Shown here piece by piece: positions 26,081-38,429 of a stretch of 64,000 bases of DNA. The stretch is from assembly GCF_040958095.1 (NCBI RefSeq), contig NC_091172.1:23155753-23219752 (forward strand). Direction: 5' to 3'. The notes under the pieces were generated by a model. It worked only from the letters and a program-made list of their open reading frames with translations, searched no databases and was not told where the DNA came from. Position 1 is the first letter of the stretch, and each line of letters begins with the position of its first letter. A program made the translations under genes and the position numbers. This DNA comes from Procambarus clarkii. Taxonomy: Eukaryota > Arthropoda > Malacostraca > Decapoda > Cambaridae.

Positions 26081-26956
26081 TCAGATCACCAGGAAGGCGG
26101 AGATCGGAACCATACACAAGGCTGAGAACCCACTGCCCTCTTTAGTTGCCGAACAGATGTCGAGGAATACCAAAGGATGGTTGTTGATCCATGAAGTCGG
26201 GTCTGGTTGTGCCCTTAGAGCCGCCTTCAGTTGGCGGTGAAACCGTTCAACCATCCCGTTAGCCTGAGGATGGTAGGCCACAGTTGGGTTGTGTTTGGCA
26301 CCAAGAAACCGCATGAGTTCCCTCCACAAGTGTGATTCAAATTGTCGATCCTGGTCTGTGACAATCATTGCAGGGGCTCCAAAACGGAAGACCCACCCAT
26401 GAAGGAAAGCCCGAACTACAGACTCAGCTGTCATTTCCGCCATAGGAACTGCCTCATGCCATTTGGAGAAGCGGTCGACACACATGAGTAGGTACGAGCA
26501 TCCTCTAGATCGAGGAAATAGACCGACGATATCCACATGCACTACTTCAAATCTGGCCGATGGTAATTGAAAGTTTTGAAGAGGCGTCTGTGTGTGTCGA
26601 TGTATCTTGGATTGCTGACACTGGAGACAGTTGCGCGCCCAATTTCGAACATCCGTGTTAATTCCTGGCCATACCATCTGTTTGGTCAGGAGACGTAGTG
26701 CAGCTCGGATGCCATGATGAGCCAAGGAATGGAGAGCCGTGAAGATCCTCCGCCGAAGGGTCTTTGGAATATATGGCCATAGAACTCCAATGAGAGACGT
26801 GTCACATGTGATAGTATCCTCGGAATTAAGCACAGGTACGTCGACGAGCCGAAGTGCTGAGGAAGAAGTGCGCAATTGTAGGAGTTCCTGGTCATGTTGC
26901 TGGTCTCTACTAATTTCTGCGTAGTCTATGTGGGTCGTCTCGGGAAAAGTGCACAC
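26081..26956 (-). pseudogene. Gypsy integrase remnant
   Basis: About 250 codons contain the zinc-binding part (HSLAHHG ... CLQCQQSK) and the DDE core: Asp in VVHVDIVG, Asp in IVTDQDRQF and Glu in VERFHRQLK. The reading frame degenerates after SWINNHPLVFLDI, so the C-terminal part is lost. The right copy (55752-56627) differs by a few residues (for example NQTVAYHPQANGIVERF). Confidence 0.87.
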
Positions 26957-27450
26957 AAGCCAGGTCGAGAGAGGGCATCGGCGACATTCTCAATCCTTTT
27001 CACGTGCCTGATGTCAGTCGTAAACTGGGATAAATAGCTCAAATGTAGAGTGACTCGCGGCGTGTGGGAATCTCCCTTTGCTGCCAGGGCAGCAGCCAGT
27101 GGTTTGTGGTCGGTGAGGACGTGAAAGTCACGTCCCTCGAGAAAATGCCTGAAGTGTTGAATGACTGCATATATAGCAAGGAGTTCCCTGTCAAATGTGC
27201 TGTATTTTGTCTCTGCCGGCGTTAAGCTTGCTGAAAAGAAAGCAATAGATCGCCAGGCATCGTCGATAAATTGATAGAGTACCTCTCCTATAGCAGTGTT
27301 GGAGGCATCCGTTGAGAAGCTAGTTGGCGCATTGAATACTGGATGGGCGAGGAGAGTAAGTTGAGCTAACTCCTGCTTAAGGTTGGTGAACGCCACCTCT
27401 GACTCTGGTGACCATGGCAGGGGTACTTTGGACGTCTGCTTACCCCACAC
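26926..27450 (-). pseudogene. Gypsy RNase H region
   Basis: The open frame has STDASNTAIGEVLYQFIDDA, FDRELLAIYAVIQHFRHFLE and HVLTDHKPLAAAL, ending with VKRIENVADALSRP. These are the standard RNase H core and the tether before integrase in Ty3/Gypsy pol. The frame is intact but isolated by frameshifts upstream, with a frame change near its end into integrase. Confidence 0.85.
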
Positions 27451-27524
27451 AGGTCATATAAAGGTTTCAGGATGTCAGAACAGTGTGGGATAAACCTATG
27501 GTAAAAATTAGCCACACCCAGGAA

Positions 27525-28171
27525 TTATTGAAGCTTCTTAATTGTGGTGGGTGTCGAAAAATCTCCGATAGCCTCGATCTTCTCCTCCAATGGCAGAATA
27601 CCTGTAGGGGACACTTTGTGTCCCAAGAAATTGAGCTCGGAAACCTTGATAATGCACATCTCTAGATTAATCTGCAGGCCATAGTCGCGGAGGCGAGTAT
27701 AAAGTATATTAAGATGCTTCTGATGGTCAGCCGGAGAGCGACTCACTATTAGGAGGTCATCAGTGTAGACATAGCAGAAGAGTATAGGTCTCTGATGATC
27801 TGATCAATGAAGCATTGGAATGTCTGAGCTGCATTACGAAAACCAAACAGCATCCTGATAAATTCAAACAAGCCAAAAGGTGTTGTAATTGCAGTTTTGG
27901 GGATGTCCACTGACTCCACTGGGATTTGGTGAAATGCTCGCACCAAATCTACTTTCGAGAATGTTATTGCCCCATGTAACATGCAAGAGAAGTCCTGAAT
28001 GTGTGGGATTTGGTAACGGTCTGGCAGGACATTCAACACCCTGTAGTCCCCACAAGGACGCCATTCTCCTGGAGTTGTCTTCGGCACCATATGCAGTGGA
28101 GATGCCCAGGCGTTGTCAGAGCGACGGACAATCCCAGTAGCTAACAGGTTGTGAAATTCGTCCTTGGCCAC
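27525..28171 (-). pseudogene. Gypsy reverse transcriptase remnant
   Basis: 28171-27749 encodes [49 protein letters not shown] and [10 protein letters not shown], the RT fingers and palm. One base shift separates this from 27746-27525, which carries the catalytic box [13 protein letters not shown] and the thumb (LGHKVSPTGI). An in-frame stop follows at LQ*FLGVANFYHRF. In the right copy a further CAG-to-TAG stop lies at 57345-57343. Confidence 0.82.
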
Positions 28172-28640
28172 CTGGACACGCTCTGGCGGCAGTCGGCGCG
28201 GTCGCGCGTAGGTTGGTGGGCCTGAGTTACGAATATGATGGGTGAGAGTGTACTTAACCTTAGCATTTGGCGGCTGTGGCTTGGTGATGTCCTTAAATTC
28301 CTCCAGCAGGTTCTGCAGGTCAGGAGAGTTATGCGGGGCAAGGCTATAGCGAGTAGCCGTTGCTCTGTACTTACCCGCTGGAGCCCACTACACGTCACAT
28401 CCACCAAGAGGTTGTGTTGCACCCAGTATAGGCATATTAACTTCAACAACGCGGAACGTCCATGTGAAGCGACCGAAGTCAGCAAAATCAAGAGTGACCA
28501 CATTATCTCCGTAGGTAGGTACGACAGAACCGTTGGCAGCAACCATATCGTGGTGTGGAGTGCGAGGTGGCTTGTGCGCCGGAGGAGGGAGAACAGAAAC
28601 TGAAGTACCTGTGTCAACCAGGTAATAGCGCCGGGATCGA
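28141..28640 (-). pseudogene. Gypsy protease remnant
   Basis: The retropepsin active-site triad DTG sits at 28615-28607 in the context YLVDTGTSVSVLPP. The frame stays open to LGATQPLGG near 28395 and then needs a frameshift to continue as HNLLVDV. Between this and RT the linker is out of frame. An alternative frame across this region is a chance frame. Confidence 0.65.
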
Positions 28641-29210
28641 CCATATAGAAAAGTGCCTCATCCAAAGCGGCGGGGTTTGCAAGTCGTTAACAGACTCCAC
28701 CGGAGCCGTTTCCCGAATAGGCACATGGTTGGCGGCAGTTCCGAGCTCTAGCCTCATACCTGCGATGAAAGTAGCAAGTATGGAGTCAGCCGTCAAGGAC
28801 AGGCTGCGGGACTTGCACTGGGAATGTTGGCGGCTCTGAATAGCACTGAGGTGTTGGCTGTTCATTTGGGTCGTCACTGTTGAGTGGTCAGAGGCAAGGG
28901 TATTTCCTATCCAAAGTAAATTTCCTGGTGCACTATGGATTCGGTCTGCAATTTTCGCCAAGCTCTCTGGCATCACATCGTCGCTCTGGGCAAGGAGTAG
29001 CATGCGAATGTGTAAGGGCAATCGTTGAAAGAACAGAATCCGGAGCTGGTCATTGTCACTTGCTCCACTCGCCGGCCGTAGCAAGAGCTGCATTTGCTGA
29101 AGAATTTGGGATGGTGTTCGATCCATGAGGCTGCAATAGCTACTATTGGTGAGGAGCAGGTCACTCTGGCGGCTTCTACATACCTTGGCAGCAGCGAGTA
29201 GAGGTTAGTT

Positions 29211-29280
29211 TACGGGCTCACCATAGCTCGTGCTACATGGACACTTCGTTCTGACTAGCTAAATCTAAAACAACAACAAC
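29211..29280. repeat. Short hairpin element, decayed unit
   Basis: A unit of about 70 nt: tacgggctcaccatagctcg, a degraded second hairpin, and an aacaacaacaac tail. It matches the better-preserved unit at 29328-29396, 47 bases away, and both interrupt gypsy gag. Right copy at about 58882-58951. Confidence 0.65.
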
Positions 29281-29327
29281 ATAGTAGAGGCCAGTTACAG
29301 CTCCACTCCTGTGCCAGGTAAGTCCAC

Positions 29328-29396
29328 TACGGGCTCACCATAGCCCGTGCTACTTGGAACTTTTGTTCCAAGTAGCGAATCTTAAACAACAACAAC
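29328..29396. repeat. Short hairpin element, intact unit
   Basis: It contains hairpin 1 (cgggct-caccat-agcccg), then hairpin 2 with perfect 11-bp arms CTACTTGGAAC/GTTCCAAGTAG around the loop TTTT, then gcgaatcttaaacaacaaca. It could be a SINE-like or Helitron-end-like family; no gene is encoded. Right copy at about 58999-59067. Confidence 0.7.
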
Positions 29397-29726
29397 GAGT
29401 AGGGGTCTTCAGAGCGGCGAATCTGTGTGGTTGGAGGTGTTATAGCCACAGCTCGTACCCCTGAATGGTGTTAGGAGGCAATGCCGTCACAGTGAGTGCA
29501 TATTGCTCTGCGTCGTTGGTTACCTTGTAAGCGTCAAAGCAGGCTCCTACCTGTACAAACTACGCCTCTGGGACAGACGGAAGATATGCTGGTAGCTTGA
29601 ATGCGGGCGCCATTGTTTGTTTACACCGTGTCTGGGGAAAACACTGGTGTGGAATCGACTCCGGAGTTACCACTTTAATGCCCTACTTGCCACCAGACAA
29701 GGATTAGGTAAACACAAGTCTCTGAA

Positions 29727-29842
<116 letters not shown>

Positions 29843-30084
29843 TACAACTGTACAAACCCAAGGAGGGTGTGAGAGAGTGTTTGGTCTCCTGTGGGTCTCT
29901 GCTTGTTCATCTGTCGCTGGAAAACATTATTTGTGAAATATTGATATTGTTCTTAAAAAATTCCCCCATTTTGCACCCGCCAGATAACGTAAGATTTTAA
30001 GGGTTGACAGATGTTAATCTTCTAATTTGAGGAGCTGTTCACTTGAGACAGTTAAGCAAGTCCCAGTTGTGTCTGGGTACAAGT

Positions 30085-30530
30085 TTTTATTTTATTTTTA
30101 TTTTATTTATTTTATTTATATATATACAAGAAGTACATTGGGTTTGTGAGAATACACTGGATAGTACAGTATTTACATTCTTGTAAAGCCACTAGTACGC
30201 GCAGCGTTTCGGGCAGGTCCTTAATCTAGTAGATAATTTTAAGTAGGTAATTTCTATCAGAATTGATAAATGATAAAGATACATTGCAAGAGAAAAATGA
30301 GATGAGAGAGCTTAGTAAGTATATTAAAGCACATTGTTATATTAAAGCTCTGATTGATTACAATGACAGCTTGATGTAACAGGATGAGAAGTGACAGGAT
30401 GAACAACCCAGCGGGTTTTCTTCCTGTCGTACATGTGGAGTGTTGTACATGTCACTATGGCGGTGTGTCCACTCACAGCATGAGTGGCGCTGCCCAATAA
30501 AGTCCCCCCTCGGGGCAAAATTAAAAAAAA
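30085..30530. repeat. LINE 3'-end-like and A-tailed SINE-like sequence
   Basis: At 30180-30235, aagccactagtacgcgcagcgtttcggg matches the LINE 3' region at 22886-22920. At 30400-30530 a segment (aacccagcgggttttcttcc ... cctcggggcaaaatt) ends in an A-run, like a retroposed tail. Right copy at about 59737-60190. Confidence 0.5.
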
Positions 30531-31060
30531 AAAAAATCTGTCGCTGGTCGGTTCCGTCTCCTCTGCCGTTTTCTCTTAACTCCGCCGTGTTGTAGGGGGT
30601 ACTGAAGTCACTTCAAAGTGAAGCGAACCTGACCATCACAGGACAGCTGTAATTACCGTCTTAAGGCAAGAAGCAGGACTACGTACATCGGGATTCATAT
30701 TCTGGTGTTCATTTGAAGGTTCCTACAGTTAAATATTGACCACATTTATTGACACAGAGTTCAGCAATAGTAATGGACAAAGTATATTCATAGTTGTTAT
30801 ATCTGTTGAATGATGCCCATTATCTACATCTATAATCATGCATACAACAATAGCTATATTCTAAATATATGAATTTTATCGAGTGATCCGTGATGTATCC
30901 ATAATATCCATTATAGATTCTCATTATCAGGAACAGGAAGCCTGTTTGGTTTATCGAGATCACATTAGCCAATGACTAACTTTCTCCAGAAAGCAACCCA
31001 CAACAGCCTCCTAGCACCAAGGTATCTACTTACTGCTATAGAGGCATTGGATGTCTAGGC
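30531..31060. other. ERGIC1 intron 1 sequence
   Basis: Intronic sequence of about 530 bases with no recognisable gene or repeat beyond a short resumption at 30540-30595 of text similar to 25728-25785 (tcgctggtcggttccgtctc), which flanks the gypsy element on its other side. Confidence 0.4.
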
Positions 31061-31067
31061 AACGTAC

Positions 31068-31140
31068 CCGATCGTTCACCCTACCCAGGAATCGAATCCG
31101 GGTCCAGCTGGTTGTGAGCCAAGTGGGCGGAGGTCGGGCG
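31068..31140 (-). repeat. tRNA-related SINE fragment (B box)
   Basis: The minus strand reads cttggctcacaaccagctgg followed by CCGGATTCGATTCC, resembling a tRNA B box and T arm. The A box is not convincing. Right copy at about 60722-60794. Confidence 0.35.
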
Positions 31141-31260
31141 GCTGTCGGTGGGTGAAACACCGATCATGAGAAGCCTCAACACTGGTCTTTACCGTGGACA
31201 AAACACGTTATTTTATTTGAGAGAAATACACTGTCACCCAGAGGGTATCACTGGTTACTA

Positions 31261-31335
31261 TAGCAGTTGACTGATTCTATAGCAGTTGACTGATTCTATA
31301 GCAGTTGACTGACTCTATAGCAGTTGACTGACCTA
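31261..31335 (+). repeat. Tandem repeat, 19 bp x 4
   Basis: Four consecutive units of tagcagttgactgattcta with small changes in units 3 and 4. The copy number is the same in the right copy (60915-60989). Confidence 0.92.
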
Positions 31336-32366
31336 ATGGTAAGTAACGCTGGTCAACTAACAGAGGCCATTGGGATAATGGTTACTGTAAGAATTTTAAG
31401 TTCATATTTCGTTGCTTGCGACAGAATACATTATGCTATAGTTCAGTGATGAGAAACACAATAGCTGTCACACAGCAAGCATACATCATGCCTGCAATGT
31501 TAACACTGGTTAACAAAATTGATATTTAGGCCTACTATAGCAGGTAGTTAACAATGTTAAGGCTATGTGGTGGTATGTTAGCAATATTAGGCCTACAGTG
31601 GGGGAAAGTTAACACAACAATTATCCCCCTCATATTGCAATAAGATTTACCATGGGTTGTAAAAAATATTTACACATTTTAATTAAATTTTATTGGTGTT
31701 TTGTAAAATAATTATATACAAAAAACTGCAGGCGGTAATGCTGTTAGCAATAAATATGGTAGAGTGCATATTGAGAGCCGGCAGTGATTTAAGACTCCCT
31801 TAAACACAAGTTCATGTTACATGCTACTGTGTGGAGGGCGAGGCGCCATGACAGCCGTCACCAGTGTGGCCGAGGCTACCAGCCCCTGACTGTTGGTCCA
31901 TCACTCCACCAGGTCACTGGTCCCTCCCAGTGGAGGGACACTGAGCTGCGGTAGTCTCCCCAGCAACATTTCCAGATGTTGCTGGGCTTGACCAAACCGT
32001 GTGTTGCAGCATGGTATCGCAGAAGTGTAACTAGGTAGGCCACACGGCCTCATAATGATCAGAGGCGCACTCTCACATGTGCTGGCATTCCCCTGAACAC
32101 GGAACTCTAAACCCTTGCAACATCTGCTAACATTGTACAGATGTGAACGCTGATGTGATATATGTCGCATATAGTATAATTAATATTATCCTCACAGTCA
32201 CCACCTTCAAGGTTTATCCCTGTATTTTGAAAACCAATGAGCAGTGTTGTCATTGGCAAGTATTAGTCGAGACAAAGACATCACCGGGAATGATGATAGT
32301 GGAACTGTCGGTAACTTGGCCCAACACAGGACCAGCCCAGACCGGCGCTGCTCCTCCTGCTCAGAA
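31336..32366. other. Intron or intergenic sequence up to the gap
   Basis: AT-rich then mixed sequence with no gene I can support. It ends at the assembly gap; the right copy continues past the same point at 62021. Confidence 0.6.
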
Positions 32367-32866
32367 NNNNNNNNNNNNNNNNNNNNNNNNNNNNNNNNNN
32401 NNNNNNNNNNNNNNNNNNNNNNNNNNNNNNNNNNNNNNNNNNNNNNNNNNNNNNNNNNNNNNNNNNNNNNNNNNNNNNNNNNNNNNNNNNNNNNNNNNNN
32501 NNNNNNNNNNNNNNNNNNNNNNNNNNNNNNNNNNNNNNNNNNNNNNNNNNNNNNNNNNNNNNNNNNNNNNNNNNNNNNNNNNNNNNNNNNNNNNNNNNNN
32601 NNNNNNNNNNNNNNNNNNNNNNNNNNNNNNNNNNNNNNNNNNNNNNNNNNNNNNNNNNNNNNNNNNNNNNNNNNNNNNNNNNNNNNNNNNNNNNNNNNNN
32701 NNNNNNNNNNNNNNNNNNNNNNNNNNNNNNNNNNNNNNNNNNNNNNNNNNNNNNNNNNNNNNNNNNNNNNNNNNNNNNNNNNNNNNNNNNNNNNNNNNNN
32801 NNNNNNNNNNNNNNNNNNNNNNNNNNNNNNNNNNNNNNNNNNNNNNNNNNNNNNNNNNNNNNNNNN
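32367..32866. other. Assembly gap, exactly 500 N
   Basis: A run of 500 N. The round number suggests a scaffolding placeholder and not a measured gap. Open frames that cross it are artefacts. Confidence 0.98.
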
Positions 32867-34437
32867 CCACACAGGAAAGATGTTGACCTGAGCACAGTAG
32901 TCCAGAGAAGAGCGAAAGAGTCTCCAGTCCCCGAGCTCCCCAAGTTGTCGTTGTTGCCGGGAAGAAAACCTAGCTGATCGTGCAGCTCCAAACAATACAG
33001 GTCTTCACCAGCCTTTGTTACTAGTTACTTTAATCATTTCTAAACATAGCTGATAACTAGTTCAATATTTAATAATCAACAAGATCAGAGTCTTAATGCT
33101 CTGCGAGAAACAAGATTCGTCTTACGTCTGGCAAGGAAGATAGGAACAAACACTCATCAGCAGTCCTATCAATTAATGTAAAGTAATTATTTAGAGCTCA
33201 ATTTGACCTCTGGTTTCCAACTAAGGAACCCAGGGTTGTAACAGTTTTTCTTATTAAAAATGGTACCAGAAGTCTCTCTCAGACTGTTCCCCATTACTGG
33301 GTTACATCAGTCACAGGAGTTCTGTTTGGCCTACAGGTAAAAGAACTAGAACCCAGCCCTCCTTCACAGACACAGGTAGTGAGTGATATTCTGCTATTGC
33401 CCCAGGAAAGCATCCAGAATGTCAGCAACACTTTTCAGACAACTGCTGGGTTCACAGAAAATGAAGTATTGAAACTGCCAGACAACTCTGCAAATGATTA
33501 ACATCAAACAATTGATTCATTGAAAACTGGCTCAAACTGGTTATTACTGTACTGATAGACACCACCAGGTGACACGGCCACAGCTGGCTCCCTTGGATAA
33601 GTTATTGAGCCGATGAACCAATGAATCAACAAACCTGGAAGGAAGCCACCGGGGCTCCAAAAGAAATAGGTACAGTAATTCATTAAATTCAGAGCTGGGT
33701 TTCAGGGAGAGTCCCTTGATGGCTCCCTGAAGTAAAATAACCATGAAGAAAGAAAACAAAACTTATAGAGGAGGATGAGAGGCAGTACAGTAGGTACCAA
33801 GACGAAGAGACCTCAGGCCTGGAAAACCTGACCAGAGCAACACAAAAGCAACTTGAACCAGGGATGTTAACCAAATACCAGGCTGCCAAATTTCCCCAAG
33901 TTCAAATATCAACCCAGAACGTGTTGGAGAAGTTCCCTTGGAACAAGGGGACCAAGGAAATAGGAACAATAGAACCAAGGAAATAACCAACAATGCATCA
34001 ACCAAGCCAGAACCAGTGTGGCCCACAGTTAGCAGCTGAGTGCTGCCATCATATAACAAATGATCCCTCCCCACCAGATGGACAAGCTATGCATAAATTA
34101 CTAAAGGATCCCTCCAAAAGTGAGTTGACTCATTCTTCACCAGAAAAGAAGGCTGCAGATTAACAAAAATGCCAACCAAGAGAAGAAAAAAAAAAAAAGT
34201 GAGAGCCAACAAAAATACTGCCTTGAGAAAGACACCTCTGGTCAAAGGGGAAACAGTGAATCTCGGACAGGAGTGAAATACCAAAACCAAGTCAAGAGAC
34301 TTGGACAGCTCATGAAAAGCATGAACAGGCCAGAGGTGAAAACTCACAAGACAACTTGCGTAACGGTACTGACGATGAATCAACACTGAACAAGCAACAG
34401 TAGCTACCTTGAGGTTACCTTGAGGTGCTTCCGGGGC

Positions 34438-34947
34438 TTAGCGTCCTCGCGGCCCGGTCGTCGACCAGGCCTCCTGGTTGCCGGACTGATCAACCAGGCT
34501 GTTGGACGCGGCTGCTCGCAGCCTGACGTACGAGTCACAGCCTGGTTGATCAGGTATCCTTTGGAGGTGCTTATCCAGTTCTCTCTTGAACACTGTGAGG
34601 GGTCGGCCAGTTATGCCCCTTATGTGTAGTGGAAGCGTGTTGAACAGTCTCGGACCTCTGATGTTGATAGAGTTCTCTCTCAGAGAACTAGTTGCACCTC
34701 TGTTTTTCAACAGGGGTATTCTGCACATCCTGCCATGTCTTCTGGTCTCATGTGATGTTATTTCTGTGTGCAGGTTTGGGACCAGCCCCTCTAATATTTT
34801 CCACGTGTAAATTATTATGTACCTCTCCTGCCTGCGCTCAAGGGAGTACAATTTTAGGCTCTTTAGTCGGTCCCAATAGTTTAGATGTTTTATAGCCCTG
34901 CCAAATGCTGAATAAAAAGAGGTGACACTATGCTGGTCAAAAAACAA
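34438..34947 (-). pseudogene. LINE tail family A (right copy of 5782-6291)
   Basis: Same frame as the left copy with a few substitutions (for example IPLLKNRGATSSLREN here, IPPLKNRGATSTLREN in the left). Truncated LINE RT C-terminus. Confidence 0.75.
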
Positions 34948-35147
34948 CTACAGCAGAGTCCAAGTTCAAGTGCAGTGAAAAGCTCTACACCCTAGGTGTT
35001 CATGTAAGGAAAGAATCCCTTTTGGAAGAATGTGTTAGTACTCACCTAGTTGTGGTTGCAGAGGTTGAGCTTTGGCTCTTTGGTCCCACCTCTCAACTGT
35101 CAATCAACTGATGTACAGATTCCCAAGCCTACTGAGCTCTGTCATAT

Positions 35148-35438
35148 CTACATTTGAAACTGTATGGAATCAGCCTCCACCACATTACTTCCTAGTGCAT
35201 TCCATTTGTTAACTACTCTGACACTGAAAAAGTTCTTTCTAATGTCTCTGTGGATCATTTGGGTACTCAGCTTCCACCTATGTCCCCTTGTGCGTTTACC
35301 ACCGGTGTTAAATAATCCATCCTTGTCTACCCTGTCAATTCCCCTGAGAATTTTGTATGTGGTGATCATGTCTCCCCTAGCTCTTCTGTCTTCCAGCGAC
35401 GTGAGGTGCAGTTCATGTAGTCTGTCCTCATAACTCAT
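35148..35438 (-). pseudogene. LINE tail family B (right copy of 6492-6782)
   Basis: Same peptide as the left copy apart from RKNFFSVR and ALGSNVV. The perfect hairpin next to it lies at 35445-35482. Confidence 0.75.
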
Positions 35439-35581
35439 GCCTCTTAGTTCTGGGACTAGCCACTAGGCTAGTCCCAGAACTAGTCCAGAACACTAGCCAA
35501 TCGGCTAGTGGCAGATTGTTTACTCATTAACTGTGTAAGGAAAAGACATTTGGTATTCCCACCAGTGCATTGTCACTGTGT

Positions 35582-36159
35582 GCAACCCTTCCTCCGAATA
35601 GACAGTACGTTTTAATACTAAATGTAATAAGTACATTCCTGACTGTCTGCATAGTACATAAATACACTTAATTGTGCTGTTACATTTACCTTCCCTATAT
35701 TCTCCTAATTTTCTGTTAATTCACTCAAAATTTTTAGGTTGAAGTTTTCGTGTTCAATTCTATATACACGAGTTTTAAATATAAAGAATACCTTTTTCAG
35801 TTTTATTAAACAATAGAGATTTTATACAAAATTTGAAAATATCCTGAGTTACTTTATAATTTATTGAAAGACTTTAGTTTTGTTTTATTAGTTTTATAAA
35901 ATTGTAATATCAATATAACTATAGGTTAAGTACTAATTGTAATTAAGAAGCAATAAATGCTATTTACATGCTTGTCCTCCTACACTCCCAAGGTTAGGTT
36001 AGGTCATGGTTTTCTATACAGCTTTTCAGGTAAACTAATATTCACAATATTCTGGTGTGATGCTGGCGATTAAGTGTATTTATGTACTATGCCGATAGTC
36101 AGGATTGTACTTATTACATTTACTATTAAAACGTACTGTCTATTCGGAGGATGGGCTGC
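35582..36159. mobile_element. 91-bp-TIR MITE (right copy of 6926-7503)
   Basis: Same 578-bp length and terminal repeats as the left copy. Confidence 0.8.
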
Positions 36160-36981
36160 AGTGTGAGGATGCCCTCCCTCCAAAGAATATAAACCGATTC
36201 AATACAGGAAAATAAATAGTCTCAAGTATATTCAGTGATTGAAACTGTGTACAGTGTTAAATGTAGGAAACTGGCTTGGAACTCAATAAGACAGAAATAA
36301 ATAAATTAGGTATACAGTTGTGAAAAGAAATATTATTGGAATGCAGATGGGTGGACAGAGAAGCGCGCCGGTGATTTGTTCACTTGGTGGGTGACAAGCA
36401 ACTTGGGAGGACGACCAACGTTCTGTGGAACACACTGGTCTTCAATATTTATGATAAGTGCAAGGGCATTGTAGCAATAGTGGTGCTCTTTATTTATAAT
36501 TAGGTGTAGGATACATACATATATTTAAGTTGTGCACATATCCCCAGTGGTTGGCTGGTTTTAAGTGTTTTGATTCCTGTTGTAATAAACACGTTAGGAG
36601 TGAATATTAGCTAGTGAATCAAGCACTACAACACTTAACATGTACTTTCAACCATCATTTGTTAAGTGTTGTTGCCTAACTTATGATTCCCTACATACTG
36701 CAAAAAGGTCCCCTAGGGGGCCATGGCCTCCAGTTTGAGAACCAGTGCTCTAAACCAATGAAGAGTCTACAGGTTACAAAGTCACATCAAGTTCTCATTA
36801 ACTTCAGCTAAAATACTGCCACCTAAGGATTTCTAAGCTTATAATCAATTAACAACAATATGGTATGACATATGTTAAATTTGTAGTAGTTTGCTTACAA
36901 TTTTCTCTAGATATTCAAATGTGGTAAAGACATTAAACAGGTTCTTACTACTACATTACTAAAAATATTTGTGTTACTCAC

Positions 36982-37082
36982 CCTGTAGGCATAGGTATAC
37001 TGGTATGCTATAAGCTGATTTCCACTGGATTCTTCATAAATGGTTGGCACAACTTTCATTACGTAGTCATGAGATTCCAAGG
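36982..37082 (-). CDS. ERGIC1: ERGIC1 exon 6 (right copy)
   Basis: Identical exon and splice sites to 8326-8426. Present twice only because of the contig overlap, if that reading is right. Confidence 0.92.
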
Positions 37083-38043
37083 CTGAAAAAATAGAGGGTA
37101 AAAAATTAGACAAATGTTGACATCAAACACAACAGCACCAACAACTGTGAACTCTGTCAAAACTCCAACAAAACAAAGATTTTCATGATGCCTGAAGTCT
37201 TTAGTTTTGCTTAAACCAGTTATAAAGGATGTAACAAAAATCCATTTTCAAAGAAATCTGCAAAATGTTACATACAGATGTAACCAATCTTAGAATATGG
37301 ATCGATGTGTGCATGAATGTAGAAGGAACACATTTTGAATATTTTATGTAAAATATCTTTACTTTTCGTTATGAGAATGGATTTGTAATAAAATGAGACA
37401 CTGGTCCATCCATCATTGGTGGATGGGTAAATAAGACTGCTAGACACCAGCAGAACCAGTTCCATCACAATCCAGTCTGGGATAACATCTGCTAACACCA
37501 GCCTCAAAGATGGACTGCCTCCAGCCTGACTAGATGGCCCATAGTGTCATGATGCCAGGTCAATGACAAACTCCACCTTCAACTAGCACCTGACCCTGTA
37601 GTCTGCCCATATGCATTCTGCTTCCAGCTTGGCCAGACAGCCCAATATCTGTACCACAGATGCAGATGAAGCTGCAACATGGTATAACATCACGAGTAAA
37701 TAAACATCAATAGTCCAGCAGTTACCCATGGCAGTACCCTTAACTTCATAAAACCAGGTGTACAAACACCTACAGTGATAGCAGACCATGCAACTCATTA
37801 CATCAACACGTTATAACTTTCTATGTGAGGAGTACAACATTTTAGCAGTCAGGCCCTTGCCACATGCTAAACCTTAAACATATTGGGCTTTTAAAGGCTC
37901 TAAATGTTGCAGTGAATAGATGGAGGAGAGAGAAAACCAGCACCAAATGTAATGAAATACCAATTCCAGAGGAGCCCCAGTGCCTCCCTGAAGCTATCTT
38001 CCTGAGATTTCTTCAGACTAAAAGGCCACATCAATTGTCAATA

Positions 38044-38391
38044 CAGTGCTTCCTCACTCTAACGAAACCTACTCTATCGATTCCCGGATGATCCGAACAA
38101 ATTGAATTCGGTACGAAATGTTCAGTGGAACATACAAATGTTCGATTAAGTGAGGATTGTTCGTCCAAGCGATCACCGAGACAGAGCTGTCATAGTTGAT
38201 GACAGCCACTGTCATCAACTATGATTCACCAAAGTGTAAACAGTTGTACAGAATTATATTTTGCTTACCCATTGTTCCCAGTGAGAAATGGTTGAAGGAT
38301 GATAAACTGGTGTTACGGGAGGCAGGTGGTGTCAGATGTCAGGGGAGGCAGGTGGTGTCAGGGCATGAGAGAAAATAACGAAGCCTGGCAT

Positions 38392-38429
<38 letters not shown>

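Larger units (their letters stand above)
26081..29613 (-). mobile_element. Ty3/Gypsy retrotransposon, inactivated (left copy)
   Basis: On the minus strand the order is gag (29613 to about 28650), protease (around 28615), RT (28171-27525), RNase H (27450-26926) and integrase (26956-26081), the Ty3/Gypsy order. Stops and frameshifts separate almost every domain, and gag is split by a short hairpin-repeat insertion at 29211-29396. I find no LTRs. AT microsatellites flank it on both sides, so it may be truncated. It lies in ERGIC1 intron 1 in gene sense. The right copy is 55752-59284. Confidence 0.88.
28614..29613 (-). pseudogene. Gypsy gag remnant
   Basis: The start [17 protein letters not shown] runs into a stop at 29562-29560 and resumes as VQVGACFDAYKVTNDAEQYA. 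After a hairpin-repeat insertion, 29126-28614 gives MDRTPSQILQQMQLLLRPAS and FFQRLPLHIRMLLLAQSDDV, the gag C-terminal half typical of arthropod gypsy elements. A Cys/His segment (CYFHRRYEARARNC then PCAY) like the gag zinc-binding tail is readable in a shifted frame at about 28776-28690. Not functional. Confidence 0.75.

Noticed and set aside
32143-32995. Long open frames crossing 32367-32866 on several frames
   Set aside because: They consist mostly of N-derived unknown residues; the gap is an assembly placeholder.
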